Positions 23,194 to 32,281 of a stretch of DNA of 44,620 nucleotides are shown in pieces. The translations under genes and the position numbers were made by a program. The notes beneath the pieces were generated by a model, which searched no databases, was not told the origin of the DNA, and saw nothing but the letters and a program-made list of their open reading frames with translations. Origin of the DNA: Chromera velia (Eukaryota; Sar; Chromeraceae); contig JAHBMJ010005872.1 in NCBI GenBank assembly GCA_018398765.1, positions 18,102-62,721 of the forward strand. Direction: 5' to 3'. Position 1 is the first letter of the stretch, and each line of letters begins with the position of its first letter.

Positions 23194-26100
23194 TTGCTCC
23201 ATATTTTTCCCTGTCTTCTCTCTGCATTATAAGAAAAGACGGAAAAGGAGAGAACTGAATATATGTCTTGCATGTGTATCTCTCCTTTTGTCTACTGTGA
23301 AGAAGTCATAGAGTGTGTCTGGCTGAAGAAAAAAGAGAAAAGGGGGAAAAAAGGCGTCACATATTCTGTCTGTGTCTGTCGGTCTTCGTTCATCTGCCCG
23401 CTCACAGCAGGCAGTCAAAACACAATTCTGGACTGCGAATCAGATGCAATCACAAACATGGATGCGATTCGATGCAGGAACTGCCAGCGACAATTGTGAT
23501 GGAGATCTTTCCGGGGCCCTTGTTTTCTCCCCCCCCGGGCCCTCATTCCCTCTAGGGCAGACAAGGATAACGGCCTCTGTGACAGACGCTGCTGGAGGGT
23601 CCTCATCCTGCTCTTTCGACGTGACGGTCGTTGACGTGACCAGCCCAGTCCTCTCGTGTCCTGCAGATGCGACGCTGGAGGCAGGACCGGGGTGCGCTGC
23701 CACGCACGCATGGACAGGTACGTTGATTGCATGGGGTGAGTGCGCTATCTTATTCTAATCACAAAAGGGAAAAAAGGAAGGAGAGGAAGTATCTGGTACT
23801 GTTGATTGCGTTGCAGGCAGGCATTCGTTCATTATTGATTCATTCATTCATTCATCGATGGCTGTGCAGTCGTCCGTTGGATCTTTTTTCTTCTTTCTCC
23901 CATCTCCAGGGTTCTCTGTCTGGCTCCATACATCCATACATGCATCCACCCATCCATATATCCATCCACCCATCCATCTATCCATCCATCCCACTTTCTC
24001 CCTTTCTCCCTACTGTTCAAGGCCCGCGCAGTCGGCTAATGTTCTGTTCCGTTTCAGCCCACGATATGAAAATGGAACTCTTTATTTCTTCCGACTGCGT
24101 ATCATAAGGGAAAGTCTTGAACACACTCTGCTTTTTCAGCATACAGAAATGGAGACAGATGCGCTCCTCGAAATGAAACGTGAACCAAACTCACACGTGC
24201 TTCTTTTTTGCTTCTTATCGCTACTTTGATTTGTTTCATTGCAGCTGCAACGGTGGTGGATGCATGCGGCAGCGCGTCGGTGATTCAGACTTCAGGCAGA
24301 CCTAACGGCTCTACCTTCCCTCTGGGCGAGCACTTCATCACCTACGCGGCCATCGACAGTGCAGGTAACAGCGCCTCCTGCACCTTTAAAGTCACAGTTG
24401 TGGACACTACGGCTCCTGTCTTTGGGGCCTCCAGCTGCCTGCAGATGACTCTCTCAGCAGACGTGAACCAGTGCGGGAAGTTTCTGCAAATCGAACGTCA
24501 GTCCCTGCAGCCTCCAGTCAGGAGGCATTATTTGGACGATCGAAAGCCATCTTGTGCTCAGAATTACTCAATCCCATCATCGTTCGTTCAGAGGGAGTTG
24601 CTCGAAAGAATTGCATCATGCACCTTGAGTACCCCCCCCTTGTTTAATTGCAGCTGACGTGACAGACAATTGCCCCCTGACAACCAAAGTCGCTCCAAAC
24701 ACCTTCTTCAATCTGGGGACCACACAAGTGACGGAAACGGCCACCGACTCCAGCGGCAACACAGCCAGCTGCGACTGGGCCATGATTGTCAACGACGACA
24801 CCGACCCGACCTCGGCCTTCCCCGAGGATCTCGAGAAGAAAACTGAGACCGGGTCCTGCTTGTCAAACGTCAGATTCGCAAGTCAGTCACTGACACTCGA
24901 TCAGCTGTGAGTTGCCTGCCCATTCTCCTAGAACCTGTATCAGTTAGTGTAGGGGCAGCAAAAGGTGCTGTCGTCACGTCCAAGCCCGCGTTTCCAGCTT
25001 TCCTCTTTGTTTTGTTTTTTTTTGCGGGAAGGGGTGGATATAGGTCGAAAAGATTGAATCGCCTTGGCAGAGCTACTCGGTGTTCTTTTGTTTGATGGAA
25101 ATGCTGAATGGGAGGGCACGGGTCTCTTACAAGCATGCCATTGTTTTGCCTATTTGTGCGATTGGACGAAATTTCATAAGGCAGGATGTGGGGCCATCGG
25201 ATATCATCAAGTCCATACCGATGCCAGGATGGATACCTGCAGAGAAAAAGGCAATTAAAGCGACATAATTGTCAATCAGATTTGTTTTCGACAACTGATT
25301 TCATTTAATTCTTTTAAGTCAGCGACGCAAAACAGGTGGGTACAACTGTACTCGGGTACGTGCACGTGCACGGATAATCGTAATCGCAAGACGGTACACA
25401 TACCTTACCGGCATGCGTGAATGATTGAATGCAGCGACTTCCGACGACAACTGCCCCGACGTTTCCCAGAACTTTCGCCCCTTCCAGTCTTCCTTCGACG
25501 CCTCGTTCCTCTCCAACGGCTTCCCTCCGGGGGTGTACACGATCGAAAAATTCGTTGAGGATGCAAGCGGGAACCTTGTCACAGGCACCTTCCAGTTGAC
25601 GGTTTCTGACATGGAGAAGCCGACCATCACCTGCCCTGCAGACATCGAAGTGGAGACAGATCCTGGCCTTTGCTCGGCTGTAGTGACTTATGATGGTCCG
25701 TGTTGATGTTGCTTTTGCAAGCTACAGTCGAATTTGCCGCCTTTGTGTGGTCACCTTTCCTTCTTTTTCTGAGTTTTTGAATGTCCACATTTTTGCTTTC
25801 TGTCACTCGATTTTTTTCCTTCTTGCTTTTCCGCTTCCGCCAGTGTATTTTTTTTCGTCTATAGTGCCCTCGTTTGCCCTTTCTCCCTTCACTGTCTCTT
25901 CGTGTACTTCTCTTTTCTCGTTTCAGCACAAGTTTTTGTATCATTTTTTGTGATTTTTCAGGTGTCCTCTGGTACCGGATTCAAATTCATTCTCTGCCTT
26001 CCAGGGCCATCCCTTTCTCTTTTGACGTACCCTGTCCCTCTGAGGTCTCCGCAAACAAACGTTTCTCGCGATGCTCTTGTCTTCCCCAACCCAGGCGGAT

Positions 26101-29100
26101 GGCCGGCAGGATTCTGCCGCGATATGCAGAGCCACCCGAAAGATTCTTTCTCTTCTTCTTTCTTTATCTGTTTCGGTCTGTCTGGTTGCATGCATGAATG
26201 CAGATCCTGTTGTGACAGACAATTGCGGTGCCACAGGGTCCCTCCAGTCCGGCCTCCCCTCTGGCGGCTCTTTTCCTCTGGGGGTTACTGTAGTGGAGTG
26301 GCAGGCTACAGAAAACACAGGCATGCTTCTGACGGAGACCTGCTCTTTCACTGTCACAGTGAAGGACAGAGAACTGCCAATGCCTGCTTGTCCGGCAGAC
26401 ATCTCGATGGAAGTGGTGACCTCGACTCCTGAACAGTGCGCGACTGCAGTCTCCTTTGGAGGTCAGCTTGGGTGCATGCTTTGCTCGTTTGTTTTCGATT
26501 CTTTTGATCTGCTTGTTTTCAATTAACCAGCCAAGGTTTTTGTGTGTCGCACAGCTGGAGGACTCAGGCACTTGTCGAATTGGGAAAGAAAAAAACAGAG
26601 AGTGCGAACCATCGGAAGGCATTGCAGCTCGCTGTCTTCATGAGATAGAATGCGGAGTTGCGTCGTGCAGCATGAGTGCAGGCTCTGATAGCATGCCTTC
26701 GTCGAAGAGTCACAAAACTATCTACAAGCCACATGCGTGCACAATTTGGCCCAGTTTCCGATGTACACTTGTGCTAATATTATGTTTTGCCCACACATAC
26801 AACCCCCCCAACAACAAACACAAACACATGCACTTCAAAACAACAAATGCGTGCAGCCGAGGCCTCATCGGACAACTGTGGCATCGCCTCTGCTTCTTAT
26901 CTTCCCAACGAGGCCACAAACTTCACTCTCGGACAGACTATAGTCACGAAGGTGGTCATTGACGACAACGGTAACGTCAATCGTTGCACGTTCACCGTGA
27001 CCATCACAGACACCACCCCCCCCACCATTGTCTGTCCTCCAGATGTTACCGTCAACAACACCGAGGAGGTGTGCGCAGCCTACGATGTTATGTACGAAGG
27101 TGGGGTCAAAGGCATGCGATTGTTGGTCCATGGCGTTACCTGTGTGTTTTCTCTTCGCCTGTCTGCCTCTATTTTTCTGTTGATAAACGGCCGGTCGGTC
27201 TCCCTGTCGTTCCTCCATCTCTCTTTTCGTGTATTGACATTGGACCCGAGAAGCAGGAGTTGTCAGATGTTTCTGTCTGTCGCCCCTTCCGTCCCTTTGT
27301 GAGTCTCTCACAGCATCCATTCTGTATGGTCGATGAATTCGTGTCCCGTCCACTCCGTCACTGTGTGTGCGTGTGTCCCCCTATGCTCTTTCTGAGTTGT
27401 TCCTCCTTTCCTCGGCTCCTCTTAAAAGAAACCGCATTTCTTTATTTCTTTCTTCTTCTCCTCCATAATCTCTTCTTTTTTACTACATTCCTTTCCCCCC
27501 GCAGATCCTGTCGTGACAGACAACTGCCCAGAAAACGTGATCGTGATTGCCAGCAATCCCTCTGGAGCCACCTACCCTGTAGGAACTACCCCCGTGACCC
27601 TCACCGCAACTGACCGCTCTGGACTGACATCCGACTGCACATTCAACGTGACTGTGGAGGACACCGAATGCCCCAAAGTCCCCTTCAGCAGCGACACCAT
27701 GTTTTCCTTCAAGACAGAACCGGGGGAGGAGACCGCAGAAGTGGAAATCAAAGGTACTTGCTTAAGTAGGTGGTGTCTCCACCGCTCTCTTTTCTTTCAC
27801 TCAGCATTTCTTCTTTCAAACATCTCTCCTCAGTAACTCTGTGTGCAAAATCATTTATTCTTTTTGATCGGATCTCTGAATGGTGTTCATCGGCTGTTCG
27901 CTCACTTCCCTTTTTCTTTTTGTGGTCTTATGCGATGCTCTTTCTTGAATACCGGTTCGGTCTTGCATCTGTACGTTCTGCAAGCTCGATCGCTCCCTGT
28001 GGGAGCGATTGAAGGTCGGCGTAGTTGCTCAATGTAATTCTGGCCTCGATCGCAATCAGTGCAGCCATGCAAGCCCATGTATCCCCCTAGAGTCTGAGTT
28101 CAGGGCTTTCTCTCTGTAGTGTTTGCCTGCCTCTGTATGTGTGTTTGTGGACCCCCACTGACCGATGCATGCATGCAGAGATCAAATACATCGACAATTG
28201 TCCTGTGGATGAGGTGCGTGCCCAGCTTCCTCAGCCCGCAATCTCGGGCAACTTCTCGGTTGGGATCACTAACGTAACCTATGAGATTTGCGATGCGGCA
28301 GGGAATTGCAAGAATGTCACGATTATGATTGACGTCTTCGGGGTAGACTGCTTCCTCCCTGTCTGCAAAGACGCCAACAACATTCTCGTGTTCGTTCCCA
28401 AAACAGTCACCGAGGCAGTTGTTCCCTTTGAAGTGCCCCAGTGTGAGGCACCCATGCGACCTGAGCACGGTCCCGCACTGCCCATACAGGACAGAGGAAT
28501 CATCCAGGGCCCCAAAAACTCTCCAGGAACCTTCCCGCTCGGGACTTCATCTGTTGTATTCCAAGCAACCAATGAATGTGGCACCACAACAAGCACCTTC
28601 ACGGTCGTTGTGGTTGAGCAGAAACAACCGGAAGAGAACTGCGAAGTCCTCGACAAGGACATTTCAAAAAGAAGACTCCAGATCATGTCGCCGGATAGCC
28701 TGAGTCTTTTCAGAATGCCCGACATGATGCCTGGCGGCCTCTTCTCGGGTCTTTTTGGGGGTCAACCGTCAGAGTCTGCTGACACTGACGACCAGCCCTC
28801 TGAGACTGTCGGTGTTTTGACAGACAAAAAGAAAACAAGTCCAGCCGAACGACGAAGACAGATTGCGACAGATTACAATCTACAGCCAGGGACGCCCACA
28901 ACGGTCGGTGGGTGTTTCTCTTCCCTTCTGCCCTCCCTTCCTTTCCATCAAGTCCAGCCCATGGGTCCGATTCCGTCCGGTGTCTGACTGCCTTCACTAA
29001 GAGCGAGGTCTTTTACGACTTCATAGCTTTCTTTAACTCCTGTGTTCTCTCCTCTTCTTTTCCTGTTTTCGGTGTTGTTTTTTCAATTGGTTTGCACAGT

Positions 29101-30457
29101 ATCTCTCTGCATGTGGAATGCTCGGCCCGATCCAAGCATGTATTTATCAAGCATTCTTTCGTCGCACGTGTCTGGAGCTTCCATTTAAGGGCGTGATGAT
29201 TATTTGTCTTTACTGTGGAGCAAAATGGAACGTCTGCACCTTCACTCATTCTCATGGTTGTGCTCACAGACAAACAGACGACCGATGAATAATTGAGTGC
29301 GGTACGGTGTTTCTCGAAACATTGCGTAACGACATGTTCAATGGTCAATTCACATTTGGTTTTTTATTGATTGCATGCATCCATGCAGGTGATTGTGTTT
29401 ACAGAAGAACTGAAATTCGAAGAAGAGTACGGGACGACCGAGACCAAAAAGGGCAACGCCATCCTCCCCCTTTGCTCGTACCATTTGAACGTGAGCTCGG
29501 CATCCCCCGATGCTCAGGTGGAGGCTCTGCAGTTTGTGGGATCTGCTGGGGGTCTCAAGACTCCCACGGAAGCAAAAGCAGCAGGGGAAGAAGCAGCATC
29601 AGGAGGATTCCCCATGGGTGGAATGAATTTGGGGGGGTTGGGTTTGAACATGGACGGCCTGTTTTCGGGATTCTCTCAACCGGTCAGTGACTATGTAGCG
29701 AGTGAAGTCATCAAGTGCTTGAGTGAAAATCAAAGACAAACACACTGCATATGCAGATCGGCGGTAAAGCGAAAAAGGGATTTGAAGAGAACATCTCAAT
29801 TTGCGTGCAGCTTTTCCTTTCTTCTGTGATTACCTGGGGGTGGCTGCGTCCTTTTTTACATATGACTTGAGCAGAGTGCCTTTGCAGAGTACGTGTAGGG
29901 CTCGAACTGAACTCAATCATTCTCCAGGGCCAATCTAATCAATGCACCGATCTGAATATAGCGATACGCCTTGATTCCATTCAAAGAGGATCGAAGTGAT
30001 TGCAAGAAATTAAGTGAATGAATCGATTCTATCCTGCATGCCCTCCCACATGCATGGATTATTTCATCTTTTTTGGCCTTTGGGTACAAGAACAAAAACA
30101 AAAACAAAAACAAAAAGAAGAAAGAATGAGTTTTTTGTGTGCGAATGCACGGATGCATGTCCGCAGTCTGGGGTCCTCGGCGGGCAGCAGGAGAGAGACA
30201 CAGACGGGGAGTTCTTTGGATTGCCTCTGGGCAAATTGAAGGAGAAGCAGCGGCTGGGTCTGGAGGACCTCAAAGGATTCCCTTTGGGAGGGGGAGGGGA
30301 GGAAATTCTCCTCCCCGGGAATGTGGACCTGAAAGGGGTCGATCTGGGTCATCTGGGCGGTCTTGGAAAAGGCATGGAGAATTTGGGGGAGGCCATCCAA
30401 GTAGGCAAATGGCCATTCAGATCGCCTAGAGAGGAAAAGTCTGGTGAAGATGATTAA
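9652..30457 (+). CDS. Giant secreted mosaic protein (GCC2_GCC3, LNR, HYR modules), about 26 exons
   Basis: Hand-built exons: 9652-10173, 10350-10469, 10930-12049, 12569-12805, 13127-13230, 13523-13664, 14149-14268, 14612-14694, 15431-15653, 16009-16130, 16543-16684, 16904-19839, 20242-20762, 21476-21562, 22025-22547, 22905-23147, 23478-23717, 24245-24496, 24654-24881, 25435-25695, 26204-26461, 26857-27099, 27505-27753, 28179-28903, 29389-29682, 30167-30457. Phases agree at every junction, giving about 3,430 residues; the only break is a C9 run at 20443-20451. Order: signal peptide ([14 protein letters not shown]), helical region to about residue 820, Cys-rich region, GCC2_GCC3-like repeats, LNR1, LNR2, about ten HYR-like modules, and a Gly/Leu-rich tail ending at TAA. 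No convincing membrane anchor is included, so secretion or extracellular-matrix/cell-wall location is likely. HYR and GCC2_GCC3 modules co-occur in animal adhesion proteins such as SVEP1. Least certain are the ends of exons 1, 3 and 9, and the possibility that this is two adjacent genes. Confidence 0.72.
10930..12049 (+). CDS. Mosaic gene exon 3: helical segment and Pro/Glu-rich linker
   Basis: The exon starts after TTCGTGCAG in phase 0 ([16 protein letters not shown]). The first 90 residues are amphipathic with one Cys. A low-complexity linker follows, rich in Glu/Gln and then Pro/Ser ([11 protein letters not shown]). A final helical part ([18 protein letters not shown]) ends the exon. An RRLQ motif lies at 11341-11352. 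The donor is ambiguous because several GT sites are packed into 12026-12051: GTGAGT at 12050 and GTCAGG at 12038 fit the phase-1 acceptor of exon 4, while GTCAGT at 12034 would be phase 0. No homologous family is recognised. Confidence 0.6.
12569..14694 (+). CDS. Mosaic gene exons 4-8: serial amphipathic-helix exons
   Basis: Five short exons (12569-12805, 13127-13230, 13523-13664, 14149-14268, 14612-14694) encode about 230 residues of similar texture: amphipathic helices with regularly spaced Val, Ile, Leu and Phe, acidic faces and single Cys residues. Examples are [41 protein letters not shown] and [13 protein letters not shown]. Exon 4 opens with a polybasic RERRRRLQ. Phases are 1-1, 1-0, 0-1, 1-1 and 1-0. 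Similar length and spacing suggest a helical repeat, perhaps lipid-binding or coiled-coil. That is inference from composition; no Pfam family is recognised. The intron after 14268 begins GCAAGT, a GC-AG intron. Confidence 0.6.
12840..12873. repeat. (CT)n microsatellite in intron 4
   Basis: A near-pure CT tract lies about 35 nt downstream of the exon 4 donor. It is followed by CTGT-type tetranucleotides to about 12935. Confidence 0.95.
14700..14770. repeat. (GACA)n / (CAAA)n microsatellite in intron 8
   Basis: Tandem GACA units begin about 8 nt after the exon 8 donor GTCAGG, followed by at least six CAAA units. The tract separates exon 8 from a 700-nt intron in which one extra phase-0 micro-exon (15358-15387, flanked by TTTCCAG and GTCAGA) is possible. 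Confidence 0.9.
15431..16684 (+). CDS. Mosaic gene exons 9-11: linker region before the Cys-rich part
   Basis: Exon 9 (15431-15653) starts after CCTTCAG. It contains an acidic [10 protein letters not shown] and an ERRLR site, with donor GTCAGC (an alternative GTCAGA at 15729 has the same phase). Exon 10 (16009-16130) encodes [15 protein letters not shown] and [11 protein letters not shown]. Exon 11 (16543-16684) encodes [14 protein letters not shown] and [18 protein letters not shown]. Phases are 0-1, 1-0 and 0-1, matching neighbours on both sides. No family is recognised. Protein-like character is strongest in exons 10 and 11; exon 9 is basic and low in complexity at its 3' end, so its border is the least secure. 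Confidence 0.5.
16685..16740. repeat. (GTCA)n microsatellite starting at a splice donor
   Basis: The exon 11 donor GTCAGT is itself the first unit of a GTCA/GTCAGACA tract that runs about 55 nt into the intron, so several overlapping GT donors are available. Confidence 0.9.
16904..19839 (+). CDS. Mosaic gene exon 12: Cys-rich region, GCC2_GCC3-like repeats, LNR1
   Basis: A single 2,936-nt exon enters in phase 1 after GCATGCATGCAG and leaves in phase 0 at GTCAGA. The first about 630 residues ([11 protein letters not shown] ... [13 protein letters not shown] ... VRITEP upstream part) are Cys-rich and not recognised. From about 18796 to 19455 the protein has repeated CxPCPxGTFxxxxGxxxC units ([61 protein letters not shown]). 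This is the GCC2_GCC3/ephrin-receptor-like pattern of about 45-50 residues stabilised by disulfides. A polybasic ARRRRRLQ follows at 19561-19584, then an LNR/Notch module at 19726-19806 with GNGFC and NYDGGDCC, the Asp/Asn set that binds calcium in Notch LNRs. A secreted, calcium-dependent, disulfide-rich adhesive protein is inferred. Confidence 0.78.
20242..20762 (+). CDS. Mosaic gene exon 13: LNR2, with a frame break at a C9 run
   Basis: The exon starts after TGAAATGCAG in phase 0 ([17 protein letters not shown]) and reads well through [18 protein letters not shown] to 20442. After CACCCCCCCCC (20441-20451) the protein-like frame changes by one base. It then encodes [20 protein letters not shown] and an LNR module at 20508-20587 with NGVCDPEL and [11 protein letters not shown]. 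It ends at GTGGGA (20763) in phase 0. The clear coding on both sides, and exact phase agreement with the next exon only if one base is added, point to a homopolymer-length error or a recent indel, not an intron. LNR pairs usually pack in tandem; here about 230 residues separate them. Confidence 0.7.
20787..21012. repeat. Compound (GTAT)n-(GT)n-(GA)n microsatellite in intron 13
   Basis: TATG units (about 20797-20822), a long GT tract with GC and AT interruptions (to about 20966), then GA repeats to about 21012. It lies immediately downstream of the exon 13 donor. Confidence 0.95.
21476..21562 (+). CDS. Mosaic gene exon 14: 87-nt exon
   Basis: A small phase 0-0 exon is bounded by AATCGCAG and GTCAGT. 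It encodes [15 protein letters not shown] and ends DFTCPP. It joins IQ of exon 13 to [16 protein letters not shown] of exon 15 and completes a Cys-containing module. Its short length makes it easy for gene finders to miss. Support is the phase fit, two consensus borders in this gene's style and conserved-looking content. Confidence 0.6.
22025..22547 (+). CDS. Mosaic gene exon 15: first HYR-like modules
   Basis: The exon enters in phase 0 after CTTCGCAG and leaves in phase 1 at GTCGGT. It encodes [19 protein letters not shown], the strand pattern V(T)RxWxxxDxxGNxxxxxQ typical of HYR/Ig-like repeats. A less regular module with Cys pairs follows ([29 protein letters not shown]), then the start of a canonical HYR ([11 protein letters not shown] ... 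[10 protein letters not shown]). HYR modules have an Ig-like fold related to FN3 and are linked to adhesion in animals. Confidence 0.7.
22905..27753 (+). CDS. Mosaic gene exons 16-23: eight symmetric 1-1 HYR exons
   Basis: Exons 22905-23147, 23478-23717, 24245-24496, 24654-24881, 25435-25695, 26204-26461, 26857-27099 and 27505-27753 are 243, 240, 252, 228, 261, 258, 243 and 249 nt. All are divisible by three and all enter and leave in phase 1. Each repeats one plan: xxDNCG/P near the start, FPxGxTxVxxxAxDxxGNxxxCxFxVTVxD in the middle, then xxPxxxCPxDxxxxxxxxxC near the end (less regular in exons 18, 19 and 23). Examples are [37 protein letters not shown] and [16 protein letters not shown]. 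The exon border cuts every HYR module at the same place, between the last strand of one unit and DNCG of the next. The Cys residues probably form one disulfide per unit. The array is expected to form a rod-like extracellular stalk. Confidence 0.85.
23148..23193. repeat. (GTCT)n microsatellite starting at a splice donor
   Basis: The exon 16 donor GTCTGT is the first unit of a GTCT tract of about ten units, as at 16685. Confidence 0.9.
27989..28009. repeat. Perfect hairpin in intron 23
   Basis: ATCGCTCCC, a TGT loop, then GGGAGCGAT form a 9-bp GC-rich stem with a 3-nt loop. It could fold in the pre-mRNA about 170 nt before the exon 24 acceptor. It has no run of T after it and no known role. 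Confidence 0.7.
28179..30457 (+). CDS. Mosaic gene exons 24-26: last HYR modules and C-terminal tail
   Basis: Exon 24 (28179-28903) follows TGCATGCATGCAG. It carries [26 protein letters not shown] and a second HYR-like unit with [17 protein letters not shown], then SKRRLQ at 28664-28681 and a Met/Gly/Ser-rich segment ([15 protein letters not shown]). It leaves in phase 0 at GTCGGT. Exon 25 (29389-29682) encodes [15 protein letters not shown] and a Gly-rich [19 protein letters not shown]. Exon 26 (30167-30457) encodes [20 protein letters not shown] and [20 protein letters not shown], and ends SGEDD then TAA. The tail is Gly/Leu-rich and repetitive, without a membrane helix or GPI-like hydrophobic end, so it argues against a C-terminal anchor. 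Confidence 0.7.
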
Positions 30458-32281
30458 ACGATTGGTCGAAGCAAGGAAGGAAGAAAGGAAGGAAAGAAGG
30501 AAGGAAGAGGAAAAGACTGAGAATTTCATCTACTGCCTGCAAGGAGGCTTTGCATGCATGTTTGTGAATGATTCCGCCACCTTTGTTTTCGTCTTTGATT
30601 CTCTTTTCCAGAGAATTTGAATTTGGGGGGCGCATGATGCGCCCTGGCAATGAAGTCTCTTTACGCCACCTATCGCCATCTGCCTCCCGAGAGGTTTTGC
30701 AGGTACAGGAAGCGATACTGTATTATTTGAAATCCGCCGATTCGCTTCGTCAATGATGAGTGCTTGATGTGCTTACTGCGGGCCTAGTCTGCGGCCAGCT
30801 TGAGTGTGGGACGCCTATCAATAAAGCAAGGCGACTCTGTACGTGCTGATGGATATCCACTTCTGCCCACCCGTTACTATATCGTTCTTGACTGCCAGTG
30901 TTCGTCGAACACTTTTTATATTGAATCAGACACAAGAGTTAAACTCTCAGGCTAGCTTGAACTCCGCAGCTTGTACAAGAGTCCATGCATAAAGCAATAT
31001 TCAATTAAACAATGCTTGTTGAGGTTGTTCTTTTCACTTTGAATCGGTGTAAGTATAGTATTTAAAAGTTTATTCAAGCAGTGTCAGCTAACTTAAAATA
31101 TTGTTAGCCTTAAATTTCAATTAAACTCTCTTACTAGCTCTTTTCAGATCTGTGAGGCCAGACAAATTTATGTATCTAGTTATGTATGCATAGGTATGGT
31201 TTGTTCTGTAACACTATGAGCTGCTCCTAATAGCTCCTAAAGCCGCCTCTAATTTTTAAGTAATTTATTAACCTGAATTTATTAATAATTTATTAACTCC
31301 TAGAACATCTCTGTCTGATTTAGTAAGCACATTCATATGTAGAGTCATATAGAGTCATACAATCATTTTGATTTTGATTTTGATTTTACTAAGATTAATA
31401 GTCATCTAATCATTAATCAATTGATTTTGTTTCTGTCACGTTCAGAAGCATGCAGTGTAAGAGAAAGGGGGGCCCGCGCTGACATCTAGCCGCCCCCTGC
31501 TTGGTAGAAGTTGGTACCGGCCATGCAATCTCACTTGTTGGTGCAAGACTCTCCCTGGCCTGCTCATACCTGAGCCGGACTGCAGTGAGGCAGTGAAACA
31601 TAACACCGGCACGACGGTGCCTGATTCATGCACATGCAAAGCCATACATGCTCATGCAGACTGGAAAATTCAATTCGAGGCAATCACGTACATAACTGCA
31701 GCAGAGAGATGGCCAACACACTATATGCATAACTCATCCACAAAAACTGCATGCAGACTCAACGGTACCATGCAAAAGGACTTCGGCAGTCACACAAACC
31801 CATGCACGATGAGCCCATGCATGCAGGAAGCAATGCGATTCAATTGACGAAAATGGCCGCGGCATGCAGTGGTACTTTGCACAGAGAGGCGCGCCAATTC
31901 TCTTCTTGAGCCCCCCACAAGGCAGGCAAAAGCCCTAATTGAACTCCACGAGAGGAGGTTTCACAACAAAAATGCAGACCACCTGTCGTGCCCTGCTTTC
32001 ATTTCTCATCGATCAATCGTGGATGAACACAATTAAATTCTCTTTCGCTTGGCACCCCTCTCGGAGTCAATTCAATGAAAACGATTCAACCCACCCGAAA
32101 TTCAAAGTCAAGGCATTCAAATAACGGCACAAGAGCAATGCATCCAAACCCAAAAACGATCACATTGTGAAGCATAAGCGATGTTTCACTCGAAAAATGA
32201 AATCCCCAAAGAAGAAGATATCCCAGAATTGTGTATGCAGAGAGTGACGATCGCACCCTCCAGCCTTTCTTGGAATTTGCT
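30458..32281. other. Gene-free spacer
   Basis: A GGAA microsatellite (30470-30510) follows the stop of the mosaic gene. From about 30950 to 31440 the DNA is AT-rich with ATTTTG repeats (31365-31385). From 31440 to 31930 there are many TGCATGCA-like words. No credible exon was found on either strand. Confidence 0.6.

Noticed and set aside
26865-27353. Minus-strand frame of 162 codons opposite HYR exon 22
   Set aside because: The opposite strand carries an unmistakable HYR exon with matching splice sites.
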